Source of the DNA: Gallionella sp.
Lineage (GTDB): Bacteria > Pseudomonadota > Gammaproteobacteria > Burkholderiales > Gallionellaceae
DNA: 64,000 bases
Assembly (NCBI GenBank): GCA_028710565.1
Contig: JAQTTV010000010.1
Location: 1-64,000 of the forward strand
Direction of reading: 5' to 3'
The notes under the pieces are model-generated. The model was not told the DNA's origin. It worked only from the letters and a program-made list of their open reading frames with translations, and ran no database searches. Positions 16,281-25,561 of this stretch are shown one piece after another (position 1 is the stretch's first letter; each line of letters starts with the position of its first letter). Made by a program: the position numbers and the translations under genes.

Positions 16281-16997
16281 ATGAAAAGGTTATCGTTAGA
16301 CAAAATTTTACAATCTCAAGGCTTTGGTTCACGCAAATGGTGCGGAGAATTGATTGAGTCAGGAGACGTGACGGTGGCAGGGCAAGTTGTCACCGATAAA
16401 AAGGCCATGTTTTCCACGGAGAACCTATCGTTCACTTTGTATGACGAGCCTTGGCAATATCGTGAACATATTTATCTGGCATTGCACAAACCCGCTAATT
16501 TTGAATGCTCGCGCAAACCCAGCCACCACCCTGGCGTGTTGACCTTATTGCCCGAACCTTTTCGTGCGCGGGATGTGCAACCTGTGGGGCGACTGGATCA
16601 TGACACCACAGGATTGTTGCTGATGTCCGATGACGGAGCCTTTATTCATACCCAATCATCACCCAAGTATCATGTCCCCAAAGTCTATATTGCCACCACC
16701 GCCGACCCAATTACCCCTGAATTGATCGCACATCTATTGGCGGGCGTTACCCTGCACGACGACCCTGTGCCTTGCGCTGCGGTACGCTGTGAAATGCGTG
16801 ACAGCAACGAACTCGAAATTGTGTTGGAGCAAGGCAAGTATCATCAGGTTAAACGCATGTTGGCGGCGGCGGGTAACCACTGCGCCCAACTCCGCCGCGT
16901 ACAAATCGGTGGGCTCACTTTAGAATCGTTAGGCTTAGCGCAAGGCGAATGGTGCTATCTGGACGCAGCCGACTTAACACTGCTGGTCGCTGTCTAG
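16281..16997 (+). CDS. rsuA: RsuA-family 16S rRNA pseudouridine synthase
   Basis: 238 residues. N-terminal S4-like RNA-binding domain (LDKILQSQGFGSRKWCGELI), then the catalytic motif QPVGRLDHDTTGLLLMSDDG with the active-site Asp in GRLDHDT. It ends with GKYHQVKRMLAAAGN, the RsuA/RluBEF signature. The QPVGRLD-DTTG form points to RsuA (16S position 516) rather than RluB, E or F, but the subfamily assignment is inference. Follows the M16 protease by 77 bp on the same strand. Confidence 0.8.
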   Translation: MKRLSLDKILQSQGFGSRKWCGELIESGDVTVAGQVVTDKKAMFSTENLSFTLYDEPWQYREHIYLALHKPANFECSRKPSHHPGVLTLLPEPFRARDVQPVGRLDHDTTGLLLMSDDGAFIHTQSSPKYHVPKVYIATTADPITPELIAHLLAGVTLHDDPVPCAAVRCEMRDSNELEIVLEQGKYHQVKRMLAAAGNHCAQLRRVQIGGLTLESLGLAQGEWCYLDAADLTLLVAV

Positions 16998-16999
16998 CG

Positions 17000-17509
17000 A
17001 ATATCATCAACACAAGGCGGTAATCCTTTGTTTTATTGATAAATTCAATTGCTTCATGTGTGTTCGGCAAGATGTGACGGCCTGATTTTATGGAACCCAC
17101 TTAACCGTCACTATCCAGCACCAAAGCTGTATCTCCTCTGCAATCTGACTGGGGCTAAGTCGGCATTTGGGGGTAGGCGACTATTCGAACGTAAGCTAGG
17201 GTATAAGTGCCTACACTTGTGAAGCGAACATGCTGCCGCAAAACGATTGCACTCGCCGATACGGCGTCAAAAATCGATAGACGTAATGTAAATTCCGTTT
17301 TTTGCCCATTTCTTCCTTGTCTCGGCTTGCTCATTACGTTTTTCAGCAGCCTGCTATGGAAACGAGTCGTTGGGAACTGTACGTTTCCGCACACTGATCA
17401 TTTGCTAATTGAGCCGTATACGGATGTTCAATACTATGCAAGCCCCTTAATTGTGGAGCCTGTCAGTTAATAACTGGAGTAATTTACCCGCCTGCTTTAT
17501 AGTTCAAAG
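17000..17509. other. Gene-free stretch of about 510 bp
   Basis: Between rsuA and the large defence-like gene. No coding frame with a ribosome-binding site or recognisable product was found on either strand. It contains the second copy of the MITE-like repeat (17232-17350). The 60 bp just before the downstream ATG may hold the promoter of that gene, but no clear hexamers stand out. Confidence 0.6.
17232..17350. repeat. MITE-like dispersed repeat, copy 2
   Basis: 119 bp with ends GCTGCCGCAAAACG and the complement of GCTGCTGAAAAACG, an imperfect 14-bp terminal inverted repeat. It is homologous along its length to 136-269, which is about 15 bp longer in the middle. It lies about 160 bp upstream of the large nuclease-NTPase gene and may mark an insertion boundary. 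Confidence 0.7.
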
Positions 17510-20500
17510 ATGTCAAAAATTAACCAAATCCAAAGTGCCCTCAAAGAGCTGGATGGCGGGGCGTTTCAAAAACTAGCCGACGCATTCCTAATAAAGAAAG
17601 GCTACGACCACCTCGTGCCGTTGGGTTCTGTCATCGGGGTAAACAAAGTAAAGACGGGCACTCCAGACACATGGGCAATACTTCCAAACGGGAAGTATAT
17701 TTTTGCTGAACACACAACACAGCAAGCTGGTCTTTTTGCAAAGCTTAGGGGTGACCTAAATAAATGCTTCGATGAGAATAAAACAGGCATTCCAGTAACA
17801 AAAATTCATGAAGTGATTTTCTGTCATACATCCACTCTCTCGCTCGATGAATATAACCAGTTGCAAGAGCAATGCGCAACACATGGCATCAACTTAAATA
17901 TTTTTGACATTAGCTCCATCTCATACGACCTGCTGGAGAAGTTCCCAGGGATTGCCAGAGATCACTTGAGTGTTGATGTTGATACAGGGCAAATCATTTC
18001 ACCTGATGAGTTCATCAAACTCTATGGCAAAAACAAACTGGCTACGCGACTGGACACGGCGTTCTATTTTCGTGAAGAGGAGCTACAGCTAATTGAGACC
18101 GCTCTCGAAAGCGGCGACTTGGTAATTGTCCTAGGTAAGGCGGGTGTGGGTAAAACCAGAGTCGCACTGGAATGTTGTGCGCGGTTTAACAAACTCCATC
18201 CAGAGTATCAAACCCTGTGCATCTTCAACCGTGGGCCAGACCTCTTTGAGGATTTGCGTATCCATTGCAGTGCGCCAGGAGCCTTCCTCATTCTGGTGGA
18301 TGATGCCAACCGCATGAGCAAATTTGAATACATTGTTCAGCGTCTCCAAGATCAACGACAAGATCAGCGCATCAAAGTAATTGTTACCGTCCGTGACTAT
18401 GCGATTGAAAAAGTCCGTGATGCATGCCGTAGTTATGGAGATGCGCAGGAAATAAATATTCCGCCGCTTAAAGAAGAGCAAATCAAGAAACTGGTCGAAA
18501 AAGAGTACGGCATCCGAAATAGCTTTTACCTTGATCGAATTGCCGATATAGCTCAAGGCAACCCCCGCATTGCCATCATGACAGCGGAAGTAGCCAAGGA
18601 GAAAAACACCTTAGACAGCATTGAAGATGTTTCGTGTCTTTATGACCGCTACTACGCTTCGATCCGCCAAGACCTGAATGAACTCGGCAATCCAGAGCTG
18701 TTAAAGGCGGCGGCGATTGTTGCTTTCTTTAGAACTCTCGATAGAAGCAACAAGAGATTGATGGGGGCAATCGAGGACGCATTTGGTATCTCTCCCGATG
18801 CCATGTGGGAGTTAGTCAATCGGCTTCATAACCTTGAAATATGCGACCTTTACGAGAATGAAGCGGCCAAAGTTTCCGATCAGGTTCTTGCCACCTATCT
18901 TTTTTACCTCGCATATTTTAAAGAACCAGTACTCGACTTCGGCACACTGTTAACAGCATTTTTCCCTGAACAACAGAAACGACTGATCGATGCCATCAAT
19001 CCAGTCCTTAGTGCATTTAACAGTACAGCAGTGATGGATGCAATGCTCCCACATGTGGATCGTATTTGGGATGAATTAGATCAAGCTGGCGACGATAAAA
19101 AGCTTTTTGAACTTGTCGATGTGTTCTGGTTTTTAAAACAAACCGATACACTCGTTTACGTCCGCGACCAGATTGAGGCAATGCCCCAATCGCAAATTGA
19201 TTTAACAACTCTCGATTTTGAGGTAAAACCAGTATCGTCACCCCATTCAATCCTGAGTATTCTTGGCTCTTTCCAATACACCGATGAAACATCGTTTCGC
19301 ATGGCACTCAATCTTGTTTGTGATTATTTTGAAAAAAGACCAGACGAACTTCCCAAACTGCTCGACCTTCTTATTGAGCGTTTTTGCTTTCACTACACCT
19401 CCTACATTCACGGTTATCTAATCCAGAAAATAGTGATTGATGTCCTGTGGGAGCGCGCACAACAGGGGGTACACTGGTCTTTTGCCAAGGTATTTCTAGC
19501 CATTTCAAAAAAATACCTCCACACAAATTTTCGTAGCAGTGAGAGCAAGGATAACCGTACTATTTCCTTCAGGAAATTTGAGCTTTCCGCCAGCAACGAG
19601 CTTAAACAGTTACGCAAATCAATATGGGATGGCCTATTTCTGCTTTATCGGGAGAAGTGCTTTGAGGATGATGTCCTCAAGGTGATGCAGCATTACTGCA
19701 AGGCATGGCTTGAAATATCCTCAAGTGAAATCGTTGCACAGGATGCAGTTGAGATTGCGCCATTTTTGACACGGGCACTATCTCCGTTAAATTTCAAACA
19801 CGTTTTATTGGTTCACGCTTATTTGGACAATCTTGAGCATTATGATTTACCGCTTGATGAAACATTAAGAAATCAGTTCGAGAACGAGGATTATAAGCTC
19901 TATAAACTGCTCGCCTTTGATTTGTCAGATATGTGGAATGAAGCACTAAGCTATAAAGAATGTGGTGCGCGCAAAAAAAACGAGATAGAGAGGTATATCG
20001 CCAATTTCAACCTAGAAGATTTCAAAAAACTCCTGAACCAATGCATTGAAATCAAGGCCTCGACAGTAGCTGGATCAAACAGGCTCAACCAGTTTCAACA
20101 AAGTATGCTGATCGTGTTCGACAACTTTGCAGAAAGAGATGCCAAGCTCTATTGTGATGTCATGAAATACTATTTGGAGTTGCAGACACCGCTTGAAATA
20201 AATCAGTACCCGCTGGTCTGGAAATTGATCCATCGTTGTGGTGTAGAGAATACTTACGAAATCCTGTCTAAGGCCACCTTCCCAAATCAGCGTTCATGGC
20301 TATTTAGTTTTTTCTTCCATCTTCCGCAAGATGAGATTACGCCTGCGCATCTAAATCAACTCCTTGAGTTATACCGAACCTGCGAAATACAAGAAATTCC
20401 TAATGAGTGGGATTTCCTTTTGAATTACCGTTCGATTGATCCAAGCATAATTTCAGTAGCAACTGAACTTGTCCTGGCAAAGACCGAGCGAAACAAAAAC

Positions 20501-21271
20501 AATGCTCCTTTGTTAAGTTTTTTGTTTGAGCCGCACTCAAAAATTAACGAGGAAATTGCAATTCTCTTTGCTGGAAAATCCGAATTGCTTAAACGGGTTT
20601 ACTTTATTGAAACCGCGACAGAATCAAACATGGATTATGACGGTAAAGCTTTTAACCAAATTTTAGACATGGATGCCGACTTCATTGACGAATACATTGA
20701 CTGGATGTTTAGTGGAAAGGAGTGGCTGAGTTGGCACGATGACCAGCGTGACTACTCATTCATCTGGAAGCGTGATGATTATCGTGAGGTTATGCTCAGA
20801 ATCGCCGAACGAATATTTGAGCATGAAAAGGAGTATTCAGCATTTTCATATATTCAGACTTTCTTTGGAGTGCGGAATGACGGCAAGCAAGCGCAACCAT
20901 TACTTCCACAGCAGGAGAACTTTATACTGGAACTAATTGAGAGCAGGCATAGCAACGAGCAATTTATGAGGTTTGTGTTCAGTCTTGTTTCCAGCCTCCA
21001 AGAAGTGAATAGAACTGCGTTCATTTCAAAATTCATCAAGCTCAACAATTGCTTTGATACATTCAAAAAATTGCCGCTTGAGCCCAGTATTCGCCACTGG
21101 TCAGGGAGTGCAGTTCCTACGTACCAGAGGCATGTCGATTATTACCAAACCTTGATTCCGCTTTTTGATACGGTTCATTACATCAAACACAGACAGTATA
21201 TCGAGAAAACCATCAAAGCTATTCGGGAAGATATTGAACGAGCAAAAAAGCGTGACTTCATTGATGACTAA
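17510..21271 (+). CDS. Large nuclease-like/P-loop NTPase/helical-repeat protein, probable STAND-type anti-phage defence gene
   Basis: 1253 residues. The N-terminal domain (about 1-150) resembles Mrr-like restriction endonucleases of the PD-(D/E)xK fold: GGAFQKLADAFLIKKGY, then D53 in GTPDTW and E67 in YIFAEHTTQQ. The usual lysine after the Glu is replaced by Thr69, so activity is uncertain. A P-loop NTPase follows: Walker A GKAGVGKT (209-216), Walker B FLILVDDAN (D264/D265) and VIVTVRDY. After about residue 450 the protein is a long, helix-rich, repeat-like region with no catalytic motif, as in sensors of STAND NTPases. This layout matches known nuclease-STAND defence proteins in outline (inference). 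Single gene, more A+T-rich than its neighbours, meeting glgP tail to tail. Confidence 0.7.
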   Translation: MSKINQIQSALKELDGGAFQKLADAFLIKKGYDHLVPLGSVIGVNKVKTGTPDTWAILPNGKYIFAEHTTQQAGLFAKLRGDLNKCFDENKTGIPVTKIHEVIFCHTSTLSLDEYNQLQEQCATHGINLNIFDISSISYDLLEKFPGIARDHLSVDVDTGQIISPDEFIKLYGKNKLATRLDTAFYFREEELQLIETALESGDLVIVLGKAGVGKTRVALECCARFNKLHPEYQTLCIFNRGPDLFEDLRIHCSAPGAFLILVDDANRMSKFEYIVQRLQDQRQDQRIKVIVTVRDYAIEKVRDACRSYGDAQEINIPPLKEEQIKKLVEKEYGIRNSFYLDRIADIAQGNPRIAIMTAEVAKEKNTLDSIEDVSCLYDRYYASIRQDLNELGNPELLKAAAIVAFFRTLDRSNKRLMGAIEDAFGISPDAMWELVNRLHNLEICDLYENEAAKVSDQVLATYLFYLAYFKEPVLDFGTLLTAFFPEQQKRLIDAINPVLSAFNSTAVMDAMLPHVDRIWDELDQAGDDKKLFELVDVFWFLKQTDTLVYVRDQIEAMPQSQIDLTTLDFEVKPVSSPHSILSILGSFQYTDETSFRMALNLVCDYFEKRPDELPKLLDLLIERFCFHYTSYIHGYLIQKIVIDVLWERAQQGVHWSFAKVFLAISKKYLHTNFRSSESKDNRTISFRKFELSASNELKQLRKSIWDGLFLLYREKCFEDDVLKVMQHYCKAWLEISSSEIVAQDAVEIAPFLTRALSPLNFKHVLLVHAYLDNLEHYDLPLDETLRNQFENEDYKLYKLLAFDLSDMWNEALSYKECGARKKNEIERYIANFNLEDFKKLLNQCIEIKASTVAGSNRLNQFQQSMLIVFDNFAERDAKLYCDVMKYYLELQTPLEINQYPLVWKLIHRCGVENTYEILSKATFPNQRSWLFSFFFHLPQDEITPAHLNQLLELYRTCEIQEIPNEWDFLLNYRSIDPSIISVATELVLAKTERNKNNAPLLSFLFEPHSKINEEIAILFAGKSELLKRVYFIETATESNMDYDGKAFNQILDMDADFIDEYIDWMFSGKEWLSWHDDQRDYSFIWKRDDYREVMLRIAERIFEHEKEYSAFSYIQTFFGVRNDGKQAQPLLPQQENFILELIESRHSNEQFMRFVFSLVSSLQEVNRTAFISKFIKLNNCFDTFKKLPLEPSIRHWSGSAVPTYQRHVDYYQTLIPLFDTVHYIKHRQYIEKTIKAIREDIERAKKRDFIDD

Positions 21272-21279
21272 TTGCAAAC

Positions 21280-23817
21280 TCACCTCTGCCACAACACCCT
21301 TGCCATCTCAAGCGGAACCGACACACCCTCACGGTGCGGAATAAGCCTCGCGGTGTAGTCTGTTGCGGGGCGGGTGGCGGGGACTTCGGCGTGATAGGCG
21401 TAGCCGTTGATTGCGCCGACCAGTTGCCGTGCGCGCTGCATTTCCACTCGCTCTGGATTTTCGCCATCGGCGTAAAGTTCGATTCGCACCGCTGCGGGAT
21501 CAAGGTCATCGAAATAGACCTGCGCTTCAAATAGGTGTTGCTTGCCTACCGTTTCGACTTTCACTTCACCGAAGCGCAGCGCGTCCCATTTCTGTTCTAA
21601 ATCATGCCGCCAATTGACCATGTCCGCGCCGAACTGTCCTTTGTTGACCGTGCGCGCTTGGTAGGCGGCAGCCGCTGTGAGGTAGTGTTGTTCGGTGTAT
21701 TCGCGTACGGTGCGGTTAGCAGAAAATTTGGGCGTGAGCTGCGCCATGCTTTCTCGCATCCGATTCACCCAAGCGGTGGGGATGCCTTGTGCATCGCGGG
21801 TGTAAAACTCTGGGATGACTTCACGTTCCAGCAAGTCATAGAGTGCGTCGGCTTCGCGGGCATCCCAAGCGGGATCGTCGCCGTGTTCCTGCCCATCGCC
21901 CAATGCCCAGCCCACTTCGGGGGTGTAGGCTTCAGCCCACCAGCCGTCTAATTCGGACAGATTAAGTCCGCCATTGACCAGCACTTTCATGCCGCTGGTG
22001 CCACAGGCTTCCCAAGGGCGACGCGGGGTGTTGATCCAGACATCCACGCCTTGCACCAGATTCTCGCTCAACAACATATTGTAATCGCTGAGAAAAATCA
22101 CATGGGGACGCACTTCTGGTCGTCGAATAAAATGCGTCCATTTTTGAATCAGGGCTTGACCCGCCTTGTCATCAGGATGCGCTTTGCCCGCCATAATGAG
22201 TTGCACGGGGCGTTGCGGATGGGTCAGTAAGCGCAACAAGCGTTCGGGGTCGTGAAGCAATAGATTCGGTCTTTTATAACTGGCGAAACGGCGTGCAAAA
22301 CCCAGCGTCAATACGTTGGGATTAAACAAATGCTTCGCGATCTCGATAGATTCCAACGAGCTGCCAGAACCCGCCAATTGCAGGGATAAGCGTTGACGGA
22401 TGTAGGCGACAAACGACTTGCTGGCATCCAGACGGAATTGCCAAAGCTGGGTATCGGTCGCGCGGCGTATATTTTGCCCCAGCGTTTCCGTCTCGCCCAG
22501 CCAACGATCTTTGCCGCAGATTTCGGTCCAAAGTTGGTCTGCCGCCGCCGAGTCCCAAGTCGGCATGTGGACACCGTTGGTGACATGCGCGACTGGCACT
22601 TCATGCGTTGGCCAGTGTGGAAACAGCGGCTCGAACAAATGACGACTGACCCGCCCGTGCAAACTGCTGACGCCATTCACCGCGCCGCTGCCGCGTATTG
22701 CCAGATAAGCCATGTTGAACGGTTCCGATGCGTCATGCGGATTCTGGCGACCCAGTGCCAGTAACGCGTGGCGTGATATACCGAGATTTCGCTCTGCATA
22801 AGTGCCGAGATACTGTTCGATGAGCGCGGGTGCATAGCGGTCAAATCCCGCTTCGACTGCGGTGTGAGTGGTGAATAAATTACCCGCCCGTGTGACGGCC
22901 AGTGCCGCTTCAAAACACTGCCCTGATTCTGCCATAAAATTGCGGGCGCGCTCTAACACGGCGAAAGCGGCATGTCCTTCGTTGAGGTGGCAAACTTCTG
23001 GCTGCAAACCAAGCGCGCGCAACAATCGCCATCCGCCGATGCCAAGCACCATCTCTTGCTTCAAGCGCAATTCTGGCCCGCCGCCATACAACTCGCTGGT
23101 GATGCCGCGATGGGCGGGATAATTCGCCACGTCGTTGCTATCCAGCAAATACAGTTTTACGCGACCAACCTGAACCTGCCATGCGCGCAACCAAACCGAG
23201 TAGCCAGGCAGCACAATCTCCAAGCGTAACCATTCCCCGTCTGGTTTGCGCAACGGGGTGATCGGCAATTGGCCAGGATCGTTATAGGGATAGAGTGCTT
23301 GTTGCGCGCCATCCTGGTCGATAATCTGGCGGAAATAGCCCTGCTGGTAGAGCAGTCCGACACCGACCACGGGTACGCCCAGATCGCTGGCGGCCTTGAG
23401 CTGATCGCCCGCCACATTGCCCAGCCCACCCGAATAAATGGGCAAAGCTTCGCTCAGCATAAATTCCATGCAGAAATACGCGACACAGTTCAGCGGCGAA
23501 TTCGGGTGCGCTTGCTGGAACCACGCGGGCGCGTCTTCCGCTTGCTTTTTGGACAGCAGCAGGTCGTCTATCTTTTTGCGGAAAACGGGATCTGCCAGTG
23601 CATGACGGATTTTTTCCCGGGACACGGTCTGCAATACATCGCACGGATGGTGCGTCTGCTCCCACAGCATAGGATCAAGCTGCCGCCACACGTCATCGGT
23701 CGTATGACTCCACGTCCAACGCATATCCAAAGCCAGTTCAACCAGAGCATCAAATCCCTCGACATCAACGGAAAGCAAACCATAAAGCGGATGATGGGCG
23801 CGAGATTGTTCGTTCAT
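21280..23817 (-). CDS. glgP: Alpha-glucan (glycogen) phosphorylase, GT35, Thermotoga-type
   Basis: 845 residues. Has the N-terminal DUF3417-type domain of the shorter phosphorylases (ALDMRWTWSHTTDDVWRQLD), followed by YFCMEFMLSEALPIYSGGLG. The catalytic region includes CHLNEGHAAFAVLER and the pyridoxal-phosphate lysine in EACGTSGMKVLVNGG. Releases glucose-1-phosphate from alpha-1,4-glucans in the cytoplasm. Immediately upstream of nothing on its own strand except the transaldolase at 23946, which would also serve sugar-phosphate flow. Ends 8 bp from the convergent defence-like gene. Confidence 0.9.
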   Translation of the reverse strand: MNEQSRAHHPLYGLLSVDVEGFDALVELALDMRWTWSHTTDDVWRQLDPMLWEQTHHPCDVLQTVSREKIRHALADPVFRKKIDDLLLSKKQAEDAPAWFQQAHPNSPLNCVAYFCMEFMLSEALPIYSGGLGNVAGDQLKAASDLGVPVVGVGLLYQQGYFRQIIDQDGAQQALYPYNDPGQLPITPLRKPDGEWLRLEIVLPGYSVWLRAWQVQVGRVKLYLLDSNDVANYPAHRGITSELYGGGPELRLKQEMVLGIGGWRLLRALGLQPEVCHLNEGHAAFAVLERARNFMAESGQCFEAALAVTRAGNLFTTHTAVEAGFDRYAPALIEQYLGTYAERNLGISRHALLALGRQNPHDASEPFNMAYLAIRGSGAVNGVSSLHGRVSRHLFEPLFPHWPTHEVPVAHVTNGVHMPTWDSAAADQLWTEICGKDRWLGETETLGQNIRRATDTQLWQFRLDASKSFVAYIRQRLSLQLAGSGSSLESIEIAKHLFNPNVLTLGFARRFASYKRPNLLLHDPERLLRLLTHPQRPVQLIMAGKAHPDDKAGQALIQKWTHFIRRPEVRPHVIFLSDYNMLLSENLVQGVDVWINTPRRPWEACGTSGMKVLVNGGLNLSELDGWWAEAYTPEVGWALGDGQEHGDDPAWDAREADALYDLLEREVIPEFYTRDAQGIPTAWVNRMRESMAQLTPKFSANRTVREYTEQHYLTAAAAYQARTVNKGQFGADMVNWRHDLEQKWDALRFGEVKVETVGKQHLFEAQVYFDDLDPAAVRIELYADGENPERVEMQRARQLVGAINGYAYHAEVPATRPATDYTARLIPHREGVSVPLEMARVLWQR

Positions 23818-23885
23818 GGCATTTCCTTAATGATGGATGGATTTATCTGATTGAATATATTTATTTTATTTAATTTTACGATCAT

Positions 23886-23930
23886 GATTCGACAAGCTCA
23901 CCACGAACGTAAGATTAAATCAGCGTTTCC
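23886..23930. repeat. TTCGACAAGCTC-type repeat, single unit
   Basis: Contains TTCGACAAGCTCACCACGAA followed by GATTAAATCAGCG. It is closely related to the composite repeat at 28083-28197, which has TTCGACAAGCTCAGGGCGAA and ATTTAATCAGC. Lies between glgP and the transaldolase gene. Confidence 0.7.
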
Positions 23931-23945
23931 CTAAATTGAACCCGA

Positions 23946-25004
23946 TTAACCAGCCTTAGTTTGCGCAAGTGCGGTACTTTTTGAGGCGAGGCAAGCTAAC
24001 AGGTCATGCCATGATTTTTCAAATGACATTGCACCTTCGCGCTGTAGTTCTATGGCGTATGCCGCATGATTGACACCTGCATGTACAAATTCGGCGAGCA
24101 GTGCTTCGGCATCGCCGCCATCTGTCGACAAGACATGCTGCGCATTGCCATGGTCGGCAAACGCGTGCAAGGTCTTTTCGGGGATGGTGTTGATGGTATC
24201 GGGTGCGGCAGGATCTTTGGTGCCCGTGCTTGCCCACAGCAAGCGTTGCGGTAACGCGCCTGATGCAGCTAATTTCTGCCAGCGCGCAGAGGCCAATAAA
24301 TCGCAGTGGGCTTTATAAGTACACTTGGCGATGGCAATGCCGAGGCGGTTACGCAGTATTTCTGGCACTTTGTCTTTGACCGCGACATCCCAACGGCTGA
24401 CGAACAGCGATGCCACGCAACCGACTTTAGGATCGAGTCCCGCCTCAATGCGCCGCTCGATACTGCGTATATAGGCTTCGGCAGCTGAGACGTAATGCTC
24501 GCGGCAAAACAGCAAGGTGACGTTCACGGGCACGCCTGCGAATATCAATTCCTCGACGGCGGGCATCCCTGCGCGGGTGCCTGGGATTTTGATGAACAAG
24601 TTGGGACATTGCGCGTGTTGATGCAGTTGCAAGGCAGCCTTGATCGTGGCTTCGGTATCGTCGGCGAGCAAGGGCGACACTTCCAGTGACACCCAGCCAT
24701 CCACACCGCCCGTGGCATCGTAGATAGGACGGAAAAGTGCGGCAGCCTGAGTCAGATCTTCCAACGCCAGCTCAAAAAACAACGCCTCGCCCGTCTTGCC
24801 CGCGAGCGATTTTTGGCGAATCGCGTCATCGTATAAATCACCGTGCTGAATGGCATGATCGAAGATGGTGGGATTGGAGGTGAGTCCCGTCACGGACAGT
24901 TCGTTGATATAGCGCGCCAGTGTGCCGCTGGTCAACAGCTCGCGCGTGATGTTGTCTAGCCAAAGGCTTTGGCCGAGGTCATGAAGTTGTTGCGTGGCGT
25001 TCAT
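23946..25004 (-). CDS. tal: Transaldolase
   Basis: 352 residues, the longer class of transaldolases. Shows GLTSNPTIFDHAI, the Schiff-base lysine region NLFIKIPGT, FAGVPVNVTLLF and the C-terminal YKAHCD...WASTGTKDP. Transfers a dihydroxyacetone unit between sugar phosphates in the non-oxidative pentose phosphate pathway. Separated from the phosphorylase by about 130 bp containing a repeat, same strand, so cotranscription is possible. Confidence 0.92.
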   Translation of the reverse strand: MNATQQLHDLGQSLWLDNITRELLTSGTLARYINELSVTGLTSNPTIFDHAIQHGDLYDDAIRQKSLAGKTGEALFFELALEDLTQAAALFRPIYDATGGVDGWVSLEVSPLLADDTEATIKAALQLHQHAQCPNLFIKIPGTRAGMPAVEELIFAGVPVNVTLLFCREHYVSAAEAYIRSIERRIEAGLDPKVGCVASLFVSRWDVAVKDKVPEILRNRLGIAIAKCTYKAHCDLLASARWQKLAASGALPQRLLWASTGTKDPAAPDTINTIPEKTLHAFADHGNAQHVLSTDGGDAEALLAEFVHAGVNHAAYAIELQREGAMSFEKSWHDLLACLASKSTALAQTKAG

Positions 25005-25153
25005 TCTTTCTCCTTCGCAAGTTTGGATAATGCCAGTGTCTTAGGTAGTTGCTTATCTGTATCAGTCATGTGGTTGCTCAGTGTTCGCTGAAACTGTCTG
25101 CCGATGATCGTGCTGTTTGTTTAAGCCTTCATCGCTACCCCATCCCCTCCCCA

Positions 25154-25211
25154 ACCCTCCCCTTGAAGGGGATAGAGCCTAGTTTGCCCATTCTAAATCA
25201 CATAGAGCCAT
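25154..25211. repeat. CCCTCCCCTTGAAGGGG repeat, copy 1
   Basis: Begins with the palindrome CCCCTTGAAGGGG and continues with a conserved tail ending AAATCACATAGAGCC. A second copy is at 27599-27657, which ends AAATCACATAGAACC. Lies in the 230-bp gap between transaldolase and cbpM, which has no gene. Confidence 0.7.
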
Positions 25212-25234
25212 TTATAGTCGGTCACTTAAGCGCA

Positions 25235-25558
25235 TTAAAGCTCGCCGCCCATTGCCCGCAAGCGCGTGCGCAGCGATGCGATTTCATCGAGCAGTTCCAA
25301 CACCAGTGCGGCACCCGCAAAATCTATCCCTAGATCACGCTGCAAGCGTAAAGCCTTACGGGCGCGGTGCAAACTGTCGCCGATAAATACCCATTTTTCG
25401 GGTTCGCGCCCCTGCGGTTCCAGCACGCCGACTTCCACCAGCTCTATGATCTGTTCTGCATGAATGGAACAGGCGCGACACAGATCCGCCAGCGTCAACT
25501 GGGTTTGTTCTTCGTGTATGCAGATGGTTAATTGCGACAGATTATTTTCAGTATTCAT
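25235..25558 (-). CDS. cbpM: Chaperone modulator CbpM
   Basis: 107 residues of the MerR-HTH-like CbpM family: LTLADLCRACSIHAEQIIELVEVG then a RARKALRLQRDLGIDFAGAALVLELLDEI helix pair. CbpM binds and restrains CbpA. It follows cbpA by 3 bp on the same strand, the standard arrangement. Confidence 0.88.
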   Translation of the reverse strand: MNTENNLSQLTICIHEEQTQLTLADLCRACSIHAEQIIELVEVGVLEPQGREPEKWVFIGDSLHRARKALRLQRDLGIDFAGAALVLELLDEIASLRTRLRAMGGEL

Positions 25559-25561
25559 TTC

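Noticed and set aside
17155-17394. 79-codon frame on the minus strand
   Set aside because: Lies mostly within the MITE-like repeat, and the equivalent frame in the other copy differs in length; no ribosome-binding site.
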